Positions 45,211 to 56,579 of a DNA stretch of 64,000 nucleotides are shown piece by piece (the first letter of the stretch is position 1; each line of letters begins with the position of its first letter). Below the pieces are notes generated by a model. That model did not search any database. It saw only the letters and a program-made list of their open reading frames with translations, and had not been told where the DNA came from. Position numbers and translations under genes: made by a program. This stretch comes from Dipteronia dyeriana (lineage: Eukaryota; Streptophyta; Magnoliopsida; Sapindales; Sapindaceae), in contig CM065298.1 of NCBI GenBank assembly GCA_032871835.1, forward strand, positions 14,947,096-15,011,095, given 5' to 3'.

Positions 45211-45955
45211 CTATTGCTTTTGTTGTTCCAATATGCGATAGTCATTAAGGCCTCTCTCCACTTTCAATGCAGCTTCAAATAATTTACCAAACTCAACATG
45301 CCTAGAAGTAGTCACTATTGTCTTAATTTCCGATCTAAGTCCATCTTCAATTTTTCTACACTTATTTTCTTCATCAGCGACTACATACGGAGCAACCCTC
45401 GAAAGTTCTGTAAAACTTCTTCTCATACTCTTCTATTGTCATATATCCCTACACTAGTTTGAAAAATTCAGCTCTTTTCAAATCTTGATAGAAACGGGGA
45501 TAATAATGATCATTAAATTGCTTCTTAAAATCCTCCCAATTAATTCCTTCAGGAGTTCTTTGTTGAACGGAGGCCCACCAATCATATGCTTTTTCCTTTA
45601 GCAAAAACATGGCAAAAGAGATCTTCTGTTCATCTGTGCACCTCATAAATTCAAATACACGTTCTAGTTCATTCAACCAAGAACTAGCACTATCTGGATA
45701 TTCAATTCCATCAAAATTCGTAGCTCCCAATTTTCGTACACGCTCAAATGAATTCTTTAACACCCGCGTTTGATACTGAACCATCACAGTTAACAGTTCA
45801 GCAATTTTATCCATTGGTTCCTCCCTAGGTTCTGGTACATGAGGTTGAGCTATAGATGGTTGAGGGTGTGATTCTATCTTGTTTTCATCTTGGTTACCAC
45901 TCTTCTCTCCTAGGTCAGCTACCGGTCTTGTGCGTGGGCGGCCAACTCGACACAT
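45211..45955 (-). pseudogene. Gypsy Gag N-terminal and capsid region
   Basis: A frame from 45955 (MCRVGRPRTRPVADLGEKSG) holds the capsid domain: FDGIEYPDSASSWLNELERV, CTDEQKISFAMFLLKEKAYD, WW then NWEDFKKQFNDHYYPRFYQD. A stop near 45449 and a frame change lead to MRRSFTELSRVAPYVVADEE (45426-45211). This is the gypsy Retrotrans_gag type. The start lies about 85 bp from the primer-binding site. Confidence 0.87.
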
Positions 45956-46058
45956 GATGCTGTTACAAAATCAAAGTTATGCTTAAATGCATGAAACTAA
46001 ATGCAAATAATTATTCTGTGGTCTAAGCAATTATAAACCATGCGCTCTGATACCAATT

Positions 46059-47585
46059 TGATAGACCCACCCCGACTCCTCTTGTGTACGAGGGAGACCC
46101 TGTGAGCTAAACTTTTACTAGCATGATAAAAAGAACTTTCTACTAAAATTTTCATAGAAAATACTCTTTAAACAAAAAAAAGAATATGATGAAAATATTG
46201 GAGAGTACAAAATGTACATAATTGCAATTTCTTTACACATTTTCATTCGTTACAAAAAGCTTGTCAAAAATGACCGATCAGACCAAAAACCGACCACTTT
46301 AAAAACTAACACACTAGTCTGTCCTGACCAGAAATCCGAGCAGGTCGCGTAAGAAACCCGAGTAGGCCGAACAGACCGAGTGGAAATCCTACCGTCCCGA
46401 CCATGCCTACCGTCCCGACCATGCCGACCTCACATTTCTAATTATGTACATGAAAATTAAAAAAATGCATGACTTTTATGCTTTATGATGTCAACGAGTG
46501 GCCCACCTCAAAACTTCTGAGTCTGCACAACCGAGCAGCTACCTGAAAAATTTTTAGGAGTGAAAGGATGAGCGTTAATGCCCAGTGAGTGAATGAAAAA
46601 CTTTTAATAACATTTCTCTAAACAACTTTACAATATGCATTCAGTAATACATAGTAAAAGATAATATATCTACTTTCGTGCTGAATAAACTGAATAACTG
46701 AATGCATCTCTTTTCTGAACAAGAGTAAGAAATTATAAAATCTAAATTTGCACCAAATTAGTACCAAGGGATATTTTCAATACGTAAGCTTAATTACTTC
46801 GTGCAAACGTAGAGTCGGGAATAACTTCTGGTCATACATGTGCATAGCGACTCAATTACTCTTTCTCTGGTCATACACGTGCAGAGCGACTCATATGACT
46901 TACACATGTGCAGAACGGCCCCAAAAGACAACAATAATCATAATTAGGGAAAGGTACAGGCCTGGTGCTTTTGTAAAAATCATAAATCTCTTGATAATTC
47001 ATAAAAATAATATAACTGATTCTGAATGCTAATATAAGCATAAATCATACTTTCAGTTCTCTATATAATTACCATCAATCATAAAAAGAAATAAAATGCT
47101 TAAATGGTTTGCAGGCAATTAACTTTAAGCATAAAACTGGAAACTTTTGAGTTCAAAACAAAACTGAAAACTTAATTCACTCACAACTTAGTTGTCAAGC
47201 TTAATTCGGACCAAGTATGCTAGGTTCCCCTACTTCGTCTTCTTTCCCTAACAATCACACAAATCCAATTAGAAGTTGGAAATCAAAGAAGAATCAACTG
47301 AAATCTACGGTATCATGAGAGAGCTTCACTGACTTCTCCTTTTCTTTCCTTTCTTCCGCTTGATTCTACTGCTTTCTAGCTCTCACAATATTTATCCTCC
47401 TATATATATACTTATGGAAGGACACAGCTGAAGTTGTGAATTAGTTAACTAAGCTCACAGATGTCTGTCAACCATGCAAACCGCCAAGGCTTACTCACTT
47501 GATGGCTTTTCTGCTTCACGCTTATCCAATTTTTTTTTTTTTTCAAATTGGACCTTTATTGGGCCTAAATGACATGGGTGTTACA
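46059..47585 (-). repeat. 5' LTR of the gypsy element
   Basis: 1527 bp, TGATAGACCC...GTGTTACA. It differs from the other LTR mainly by fewer minisatellite units. Confidence 0.9.
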
Positions 47586-48969
47586 AGAACACTCCAATTT
47601 ACTTAATGAGTTAAAAACTTTTGTAACTTTATCACTTTTACCAATAGGTACCTCAAACAAGTAAACTTGTAATCATATCAATTCTTTAAGTGCTCCTTTA
47701 TTATATTTTCTCAATAGCATCATCAAAAAGGTTTGTTCAAGTTTTTCTCATCGAAATACTAGAGATAAAATTCTTAATGTCACACAAAAGACAACATAGA
47801 GCACATAGAAAATAAACTTACTCCCACTGACCCTCAATTATGTCAAAGGACAAAATAAAACCTTTTAACAAAGTTTTAAAATGATGCAACATTATTAAAC
47901 TAAGCACCATTGTCTGAAAACTTGATTAACTATGTCAATGAAGGTTTTAAGTATGCAAACTTAATACTAATTTTCAAGTAAAATATTTTAGCCATAAATT
48001 TGACAACTTTCAGAATATTACTACTTCGAAAAATCATTTTCAACCAATTAGTTTGCAACTATTTGACAACTAAGTCACAAAACCAATCTCCAATGACATA
48101 CAAAATTGTAATTTAACAAACATGACATTCACTCCACATAAATATCACAAGAATACAATTTTTTTTTAAATGCAAGTCTTTGAAATTATACATTCTTAAC
48201 AACATCACTCTCTCTCCATTAAGAATGTATAATGCATAGAAAAAATTATTCTCATAAATAAAATAGAATAATTTCTATGAACTATTACCAATAATTTCTA
48301 ACTTTTACAGTCCTATCCTTAAATTTAATGAGATCACTTTTAATACAATTCAGCAAAAGAATTAAAACTGAGAATTAAAAAAATAATCAAAATGTGCTAC
48401 TAATCAATTATCTCCATACCACATTTGGTCATGTGATTAAAACGATTACATGTAAACTGTAAGAACAATCATCAGTTTAATTCTAAAACCTAAAAGTAGA
48501 ACATATATTACAAGTTACAAAAATCACCATATAACTCACTAAGTGAAAATCATTAATAAGAACGTATTATCTTAAATAGACTTAAATATATTACTTTTAA
48601 TTCTCAGTTTTATTATGAAAATTGTACTATGTATTATAGTATCAGATCGAAAATATCATCCAATAACACCTTTAGAGATTAAAGATAATCTAAATATGAT
48701 CATGAATTCAATTGAATTCTAATAAATCCTCTAAACTACTTGGTCACTCTTAAATATTGAGTTTATTGAAAGAATTTATAATATAAAATGTATCACAAGA
48801 AACAACACACTAAGTGTTTAATTGATAATCAATCAATTATTTCAAAACATAAATCAAGGGGTACCTTTTCTTATGATAGCAAATTATTTTATGTCCTCGG
48901 TATTTTCTTTAACTTGTTATGTTGAATTGTCAAAAAATTCCAAACTACTTCCTATGTTGTTTGTACCTT

Positions 48970-49500
48970 ATCACCTTTATCAATATGTAAAACAAAAGAC
49001 AGGACTTCATAGAATAGATTAATCTCCATCTATTTATAAGGCAATAGATCTTAACAAACTTTCGACAGTGGGTTCAATAATCTTTATTTACCCTTTAATC
49101 CTTATTAAGGTAAAAAACAATTGGAGCTTCTCATCTAATCCATCACAAAGGTCCATCAATAAATATCTTAATGGCATTTATTTAGAAATACTAGAGGTGT
49201 TTAAAAAGGAATTAAATCACAGTATATTCATGCTCACACCGATTTTCATAATCATTATAAATAATGATTTTACCTTCATGGAAATCCACACAAGATCATG
49301 ATCTTTCTTTTGGACAAAGACCACAATGCACGTGTCAAAACTTTTCTACAAGTAATCAACCTCTTTCGGAGGTGAACATCACTCTTTACTCTTCAATGCT
49401 CACAAAACTTCAACAAGTGATGACCCTCTTAGACAAATGATCAACACATGTATAGTTTTACCTCAATACAGTTCAAAACCTTAATAAGTGATAATCCAAC
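48970..49500. other. LARD interior present only in unit C
   Basis: About 1.2 kb (48970-50185) lies where unit B jumps from GTTTGTA (about 27507) to ATCACTTATCACATGCAT. The first 500 bp hold no ORF with family resemblance. Confidence 0.65.
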
Positions 49501-49519
49501 GAATAATATGGAATCTTAA

Positions 49520-50760
49520 CGGCTAGTTCACTACATGAATACATAGCTATCCAACTCCATAAATATTCCAAACGCAATTGATTATATAATTTTATCAAAA
49601 GATCATTATAAAACCTTAATGGTCAGTCCACTACGTAGAAACACAACCATCCAACTGTATGATAATTTCTAATATAATCAATTAATGTTCTCAATGAAAT
49701 AAACAAATTACAACTAAATCTTCATGGTTAGTCTACTAGGTAGAAACGTAACCATCTAATTCCATAATAATTTCATAGGTTATACATTTATAAAACCTGA
49801 ACTGCAAATCCAATATCATTACACCCAATAAAAATTTATTTATTTCTTTTAAACATATTGACACGGACACATATAATTTTTATTTCAAATTATGCAAAAT
49901 AATGAGAAATACATAACCTTCTTAAATTTATGATGAGTAGATATTATTTGTGAGCATATATAATATGTAGGCATTAGTAAGCGTTGGACACTTTCATTCA
50001 ATTAAATGAAAATATATTAGAGGTAATTTCTAAAATTTCCAACATTTATATCACATTATAAAAATGAATACCTCAAGGTGATAAACCTCATACGGAGAAG
50101 AACATCACTCTTCATATGTGTCTAACACTCACAACATATTGTATAAGTTAATACCTCGAGATAATGAACTTCCTACGAAGAAGATCACTCATCACATGCA
50201 TATAATTCCATAATTGCAATTCAAATTTAATAACTGATAACTAACAAATATCTCAAAATCTTAATGATCGGTCACTACGTGAAATATAATCAATCCAATT
50301 CATGAGAATATTCGATCAATTATTTAAACTTATCAAACTAATAATCGTTATCCAACTAAATTCTCAAAATCAAAATAATTAGTCACTACGTGAAACATAA
50401 TCACTCGATTCACGAGAATATATTAAAAAAAATTATAAATTTAAACCTCATCAATAATCGATAACCGACGAATTTCTCAAAATCTTAATGATTAATCACT
50501 ACGTGAAATATAATCATCAAATTTTACGAGAAAATTATATCAATTATTGAATTAAAATCATTAATAATTGATAACCGATGAATTTCTCAAAATCATAATG
50601 ATTAGTCACTATGTGAAACATAATCATTTGATTCACAAGAAAATTCTGTCAATTATTAATTTTAAACAAACTAATAGTTATTATGAAAATTTAATGATTA
50701 GTAACTACGTGAAACATAATCCTCCGAAATCGTAATAGCTATTTATGAACTACAATTATT
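49520..50760. repeat. Degenerate tandem repeat, about 110-bp unit, unit C
   Basis: CACTACGTGAAA-type phrases lie at 49529, 49629, about 49733, then 50273, 50384, 50497, 50607 and 50703. Spacings of the last group are 111, 113, 110 and 96 bp, the same pattern as unit B. The first three variants carry GTAGAAAC instead of GTGAAAC. Confidence 0.85.
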
Positions 50761-51059
50761 CTCATAAAATTTTTGGAAAATTTTAAAATTACCTCGTGAT
50801 TTTAGTAAATTTAAAATTGGCACCTATATTTATCAAAATATTAAATTGGCGCAAATACTTTCTGAAATTATAAATCTACCCCAACACATAACCAATTACA
50901 CATAGTTACCTCAATGATCTAATTAATCCAAACAGACCCAAGAAGAATCGCATAACTGCCCATTATTATATCTAATTCACAAAAGAACCTAGGAAAAATT
51001 CATAATAGTCCCAAACTATATAAAATTCTCAAAAGTTGGCACACAACAAAACAAACCAG

Positions 51060-51420
51060 AAACCCTAGGTTTTTTACGCCACCTACGGTCCTTGCTCCAT
51101 TGCAACTAGAGCGCATGACACAACAGTCAGGAAAGCAGCGGAAAGCCTCCTCATTCACTGTTCCAATAACTCAATCCGTAAACATTTGTGGATCACTTTG
51201 ATCCTAGATAGATCCAAACAACGACGGTCCTCATCGTCAACAGAATGTCGACGGGCGGTGGCTACTCTACCAAACACGAGATCGACATGCACCTACGACC
51301 AGATCTGGGAAGAACGACCTGCACCGGTTGTGGGTCTGATTCGGGTCTCGAACGATCCACCCGTGTCTACGTGCATGTTTCTCAAGAACAACCCGTTCAA
51401 ACCCAAAAACAGGCGTCATA
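51060..51420. other. GC-richer patch in LARD interior, unit C
   Basis: Matches 28400-28730. On the plus strand a frame from 51245 reads MSTGGGYSTKHEIDMHLRPD, then an LGRTTCTGCGSDSG block, close to unit B at the protein level. However the element is transcribed from the minus strand, so coding is doubtful. Confidence 0.4.
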
Positions 51421-51949
51421 TATTGCACCTAAAATGCTAATCAACATCCAACCAGCCATAGATGCAACATACACTTCACACAACCTCATCCATCACTGGA
51501 TTCATACCAACACACACGTCAAAGCAACAAATAATACAAACATGGATTTTAATTTTTGTTGTTTAATATATGATACATTATTATATATTATATATTATCA
51601 TGTTGGTAGGCAAAGACAAACTAAATTGCAAATCCATGTGTTTAAATCAAAACCAAAATCCATATTAATGCTTCACACAATTAGATGCAGCTGTGTGTAT
51701 ATATTAGTTCATGGAAATATAGATTATTCAAATATAGTGTAACAAGATGATATAATACCCGAAATTGCACCCCTAAATTACCAACCAAACAGACAATATC
51801 ATTTAGGATTTCGTCACCATGTACTACACAATAAAATTCAATACAATCATGGACCTTTTTCGTTGGCACAGTAATTCAAAATTCAATCTAGCGTGTTTAA
51901 ACATAATTATGTTCGACTTATACAACAATACGACGCGCTCTGATACCAC

Positions 51950-52419
51950 TGTAAGCATAATGTATAAAAAATAATTAAATCTCGTATTGTATACATAAGT
52001 ATAAATAGACGCGTACCTGAAATCGTAATGGAAACCATCCAACTCGTAGATAGTCTTAATCCCGACTCCATAATAATGCAATAACCTGGAAACTGTAACA
52101 CATACTATAAGTGAGAGTAGGGACCCTCTATAAATAGTATAACTTCCTAGTATCCTAACCCATAGAGGATTCTCAGAACCCTAATAGGATGACTAGTTCT
52201 AAAGGAATTACTAGGCCCACACATGTACAATAATCCATACCATATCCTACATATATTTAATGTAGCTAAGGTGCACCGAGCCCAATAATATTGATCACAG
52301 TAATAGCTGACTTTATCCGGTCAACTCTCACTTATTTAAACCTTCCAATCAATTCGGTTTTTCATAAAGTCAAAATATAATGTCATATGTTGCTCACAAT
52401 ATTTTATAAAAATCTTACA
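51950..52419 (-). repeat. 5' LTR of LARD-like element, unit C
   Basis: 470 bp; an internal deletion of about 80 bp relative to the unit B LTR. Confidence 0.9.
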
Positions 52420-52532
52420 TCAAGAACCATGTACATAGTTAAGAATCTATGTTATTACCCAATTAGTAAAATTATCATTCATTCATGCCGTTAATATTGA
52501 AGTCTAGAAAAGCTAAGAAGCAGATATATGTA

Positions 52533-52582
52533 GTCCCACATTGCCTACAAAAAGCAAACCTCAACTAGAATATACATAAAAG
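52533..52582 (+). promoter_or_regulatory. snRNA promoter (USE + TATA) of U5-D
   Basis: USE GTCCCACATTG at 52533-52543; TATA-like CATAAAAG at 52575-52582. The TATA box is altered from the CATATAAAA of unit C. Confidence 0.8.
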
Positions 52583-52614
52583 ACATGAAGCATCCCCATC
52601 ATTTTTCTTCATGG

Positions 52615-52733
52615 AGCCGAGTGGTGAGCACAAAGCGAACTATTCTTTCGCCTTTTACTAAAGAATACCGTGTGCTCACCACTTTTAATGGCATACACCT
52701 ATTTTTGTTGGAGTTGTACTGTTCTGTACAACC
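52615..52733 (+). ncRNA. U5: U5 spliceosomal snRNA, unit D
   Basis: Loop 1 CGCCTTTTAC in full context. The basal stem GTGGTGAGCACA / TGTGCTCACCAC is perfectly paired over 12 bp, the best of the three copies. The Sm-like site CTATTTTTGTTGGAG is the unit C variant. The 3' hairpin GTTGTAC / GTACAAC ends near 52732, giving about 119 nt. Compensating changes in the basal stem between copies (GTGCTT in C, GTGCTC here) argue that the fold was under selection. Confidence 0.86.
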
Positions 52734-52869
52734 CCTAACAAATCTAAATCCAATCTTTTTGTATATCTTTTTTATGTTATTTGATTTTATACGTAGGATA
52801 TAATCTTTCGAAAATCCATGATATTAAAAATCATTGGACAGGTTAATCGGACTCACTCCACACGATCAA

Positions 52870-54180
52870 GTCAATTTTTTTTTTTTTAAAAAAGGGATTA
52901 ATATATAACCTTAATTACAATATGACATCGTCCTGAATAAACTTTACAACAGAGAGTGACCTCCTCCATCGAAATTGAGCTAATGAATGAGCTACAAAAT
53001 TAGCCTCTCACTAAACAAAATGAAATTCTACCACTTCTAACAAACTGTACATTGTCTAAATGTCTTGCAAAACCAATCCAAACTCTGACAAGGTTAACGA
53101 GTTAGACTTAATAAGATTACCGACGACTACAGAATCTGACCTAAGACAAACCAGAACAAGGTGTAAGTCTCTTGCCAGCTCCAAACCCATAATTAACACA
53201 GCCAAAGATTTTGCAGTTTCAATAGAAAAAGAATCGGCGTACCGTTTCAGTCATGTTTCCATGACACACCCCATGTTATCCCGAATTACCATTTGTGGCC
53301 CACTAGACCTGCAGTAGAGGCAATGTAAGCATATACATTTAATTTGTGAACAAGGCTGCCTGCGACACACTTGGGCACCCATACTAGCAGCCGCAATGCT
53401 AACGTGAGCAGCACAGAAATCTTGTAAAAACATCTTAGCCCAACCCACAACTTCCTCTACATTCATCAGCAAGAAAGAGTGCGCTGATCTGTTTCAGCTG
53501 TGAATCCACACCGTCTACAACACAATCACCAAAAGTTCAATTTCCTGAACTGAAAAATATTCTTGACAGTACAACAAGAAACCAAGAAAATCAATGGAAC
53601 CAGCAAGGGGGCATTCAAGAAATTCAGGAACCAAGAATCATATCCCTTTCAAGCAATCACAAAGCCATAAAGCGTGTAGGACAATCTCTTTTTCCTGAGA
53701 ATATAGAGGACAAATATCATGCATAGGAATACCGCAGCAAGCCAAACTAGACCGTGTCAGCAACCAACTAATGCAAGCCCTCCAAAGAAAAAGCTCGACC
53801 TTGGAAAGTACTTATATGTAAACTCCATAAAAAAATTCCACCAGGCAGAACTGCACGGAAAATCTCACATCAACAAGCCCACATGATAACAACTCTTCAC
53901 AGAATATCTGCCAAGTTTGTGATGATGCCAACATAAAGAATCAGGCACCCGATAGTATGAACAAGGCAAGCTTAAAATCTTATGTGCATCATCCATCCTC
54001 AATAAAAGCATCACGAATTAAACACGCATTCCATTGGCCTGTAACTGTTTTCAAGATATCAACGGGGCCGTTTCCCACACCTCATCTGGAACCAAATTCT
54101 AACAATTGTCTTCCCCACTGCAGCCTACGCTAGACAAAAGTGGGAGAAAACCCCAACACCTTGGAAATACCTAAACAGCA
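52870..54180 (-). mobile_element. LINE 3' fragment between U5-D and U2-D
   Basis: Same fragment as 30292-31560, with the poly(A) end at about 52876. RNase H block MVIRDNMGCVMET at 53251, zinc-binding block near 53680. Over 53626-53925 I counted one difference from unit C in 300 nt. Confidence 0.8.
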
Positions 54181-54487
54181 GGACGTCATATCAGTTTCGG
54201 CTTATATATGTATAGATTTTATCTAAATGGAAGAAGACTAAAAATTGAGTCATTCTGAGATTTTGTGTATGCTATTTCAGCAACACTTTGGAAATCTAAC
54301 ACAAAAAGACCAGGAACCAAAATTACAGTACAACAGAAACTTTCTGTTATCCGCATTTCAACAGCAGAAGGGATCAGGAGAATTGAGAGGTGAGAGTAGC
54401 CAAAAATAAACCACAAGATTAGTCAACTTCGGCTACAATACAATCTTTGGAAAGAAGAAAAAAAAAACATAATCAGTAAGAAAAACG

Positions 54488-54539
54488 TTTCCCACATCGA
54501 GAGAGCTTGAGACCTGACAATATATAGAAGTGCTATAAG
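54488..54539 (+). promoter_or_regulatory. snRNA promoter (USE + TATA) of U2-D
   Basis: USE TTTCCCACATCG at 54488-54499 and TATA box TATAAG at 54534-54539, about 32 bp before the U2 start. This spacing fits a Pol II plant snRNA gene. Confidence 0.87.
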
Positions 54540-54565
54540 AGCTTAATCAATATAGTGTCCAAATC

Positions 54566-54761
54566 ATACCTTTCTCGGCCTTTTGGCTAAGATCAAGTGT
54601 AGTATCTGTTCTTATCAGTTTAATATCTGATATGTGGATCATTGATTCACACGATATTAAATTTATTTTTTAAGGGGGAGGTACCGTCACAATAGCTTGC
54701 TATTGGGGTCCTCAAGTGTCGCCCATGTGTTGCATTGTTGCATGGGATTGGCACACCCCAA
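54566..54761 (+). ncRNA. U2: U2 spliceosomal snRNA, unit D, best-preserved copy
   Basis: 196 nt starting ATACCTTTCTCGGCC, the canonical U2 5' end. Stem-loop I (CTCGGCCTTTTGGCTAAG), the branch-site pairing region GTGTAGTATCTG and the region through TTAATATCTGATATG match the conserved plant sequence. Stem-loop IIa (GTGGATCATTGATTCAC) pairs using wobble pairs. ATTTTTTAAGG takes the Sm-site position. Stem-loop III (CAATAGCTTGCTATTG) is perfect and stem-loop IV (GCCCATG...CATGGG) is paired. The promoter is intact, and the 3' box CAATGTTAGTTTAA (54763-54776) follows immediately. Most likely the functional U2 of the window; expression is inferred. Confidence 0.92.
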
Positions 54762-54854
54762 TCAATGTTAGTTTAATTTTATCAAATAAAATCTTGTAGC
54801 TTTCCAAGTATTAGTGAACTTTTATTGGTATTATTATATATATATATATATATG
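54762..54854. other. End of the duplicated array at a TA microsatellite
   Basis: Contains the U2-D 3' box and a flank identical to unit C up to the (TA)n run (about 54835-54854). After it, unrelated sequence begins with GGGAGAATTTTAAAAG. Confidence 0.8.
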
Positions 54855-56034
54855 GGAGAATTTTAAAAGTAATTAAAAAACTGGTGGGTTTATTGTTTTT
54901 ATCTAAGATTAGTAAATTTATTGTTTTTTTTCTATTTTTTCTCTTTTGAGACAAAATTACCCTTATGTTATAATGATTTGAAAAAAATAAAATAAAAGAA
55001 ATTCAAAATCAATTAGTTAAGAATTAAAATAATAAAACAAATTGAAAACATAAAAACCCCAAAAACGAGACTTGAAATTCATTTTGATTGTTGTTCATTG
55101 TTAGTGTTAGTGAGAAACCAGAAAAGTGAAACTAGACCCTCGTCCAGTTGCGGTGACCAGACCCGACGACCTGCGAGAGACAACCCAACGATGACCACCA
55201 CCATGACGAGACAACGATATCGACACAACGACGACGTGCAGATGAGAGAAACCAGAAGCGAGGACGAGACGCCACAGATGAGTGGCGACGAGAGCCGACG
55301 ACTTCGACAGACCAGCGGTGCCGATGACGACCACCATGAAGAGCCACCGAAAACGACGTGGAGACCGACACGACGACGACATGCAGTCACCAGCGGTTTG
55401 CACCTCCTCTTCAAATTTGACTTTAGGGTTTCAATTTTTTTGTATTTTTGCTTGATAGAATCTGAAATTGATTTTGATTTATACATTATCAAATTGATTT
55501 TGTTAAGTTGTGATAGTTTTCGAAATTTGACCAGAGATTTTGACAAATCAATTTTGTTCAGTCGAATAGATTTCGAAATTTGAGCAGGGATTTTAAGAAA
55601 GTGATTTTGTTTACCTATGAATGATTTCGAAGTCTGAACAGGGATTTGAACTTGTGATTTCATATCTGGTGTTTGAGTGTTTTTTATATCTGGTGTTAGC
55701 TTTGCATGTTAAAATAGTTAGCATGATTTGTGGGTCCAAATTCAAACAACATAAAAGTATATAAGTATATAAGTCTCAGTAGATGATGACCAGACCCCAG
55801 TTGTTTTTTTTTTGTTTGGATGTGTCATTCTTTGAAAGATGTTGTGTTGGCAATGAGTGTGTATTTTGTTTCTTTCTTTGACTGTGTATGTGTGTTTTTT
55901 GTGGTTTAATTATTGACAGAGATAGACTTTGGAAGCAACAAGAATTTTTAAATATTGGCCCAGTTAATGCGTTGTTGTAAACTGGTGTGTGTTAATCATG
56001 TGAAATTATGCATTTTTTGTGGTTTAATTGTGTA
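54855..56034. other. Region upstream of the DUF1985-like exons
   Basis: AT-rich, with a GC-richer island at 55130-55400. The island is open on both strands (a 161-residue Arg/Asp-rich plus frame and a 194-residue minus frame), and neither resembles a known family. It may be the 5' exon or leader of the gene remnant to the right, or part of a Mutator-type element whose end could be GGGAGAATTTTAAAAGTAAT at 54855. Not assigned. Confidence 0.4.
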
Positions 56035-56530
56035 TGAATTGGTGTGTTTAAGTGGTTGTGATCGGGTGTGTTTAATTGTTGTGAACGGGTGTGTTTAATT
56101 GGGTATGACCTGATGTGTTTAATTGGGTATAACCTGGTGTGTTTAATTGCGTATGACCTGGTGTGTTTGATTGGGTATGTCTGGTGTGTGTAGTTGGTTA
56201 TTACTGATGTGTTTAATTGTTGTATGAATTGGTGTGTTTAATTGGGTATGACTGATGTGTTTAGTTGGTTATTACTAGTGTGTTTAATTGTTGTGAATGA
56301 GTGCGTTTAATTGCATATGACCTGGTGTGTTTGATTGGGTATGACTGGTGTGTAGTTGGTTATTACTGATGTGTTTAATTGTTGTATGAATTTATGTGTT
56401 TAATTGGATATGACTGATGTGTTTAGTTGGTTATTACTAGTGTGTTTAATTGTTGTGAATGAGTGTGTTTAATTGGGTATAAACTGGTGTGTTTAATTGG
56501 GCATGAGTGCATGACTGGTTTGTTTAATTG
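56035..56530. repeat. Minisatellite, (GTGTGTTTAATTGGGTATGA)n type
   Basis: About 18 to 20 imperfect units of about 22-28 bp around the phrase GGTGTGTTTAATTGGGTATG, with variants TTGTTGTGAAT and AGTTGGTTATTACT. It lies in what appears to be an intron before the exon at 56580. Confidence 0.9.
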
Positions 56531-56579
56531 GGCATATATGAGTTTACTTAAGTGAAGCCACATTTTTTATATTTTACAG

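Larger units (their letters stand above)
40660..47585 (-). mobile_element. Ty3/gypsy chromovirus (Tekay/Del-like), internally deleted
   Basis: 6926 bp, TGACAGGACC...GGTGTTACA, with AGAAC duplications at 40655-40659 and 47586-47590. The uninterrupted site is in unit B near 26137. LTRs are 40660-42313 and 46059-47585; primer-binding site (complement TGGTATCAGAGCGC) is at 46042-46055. Minus-strand order is Gag, zinc knuckle, reverse transcriptase, RNase H, integrase, chromodomain-like end. The protease and the first part of reverse transcriptase are missing. The family also left the solo LTR at 18290. Confidence 0.92.
39147..52419 (-). mobile_element. LARD-like LTR element, unit C, interrupted by a gypsy
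   Basis: Left LTR 39147-39684, right LTR 51950-52419, TCAAG duplications at 39142-39146 and 52420-52424. Primer-binding site at 51937-51948. The interior matches unit B, with the gypsy element 40660-47585 nested in it. It has about 1.2 kb (48970-50185) that unit B lacks, bringing extra tandem-repeat units. The right LTR lacks about 80 bp (around 52090) present in unit B. Confidence 0.88.

Noticed and set aside
51245..51742. 165-residue plus-strand frame as a real gene
   Set aside because: Antisense to the LARD element; the unit B copy stops after 46 codons, and no domain is recognised. Kept only as a low-weight observation.
55079..55663. 194-residue minus-strand frame and overlapping 161-residue plus frame
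   Set aside because: Both read through a GC-richer low-complexity island; neither shows a domain, and the opposite-strand openness looks compositional.
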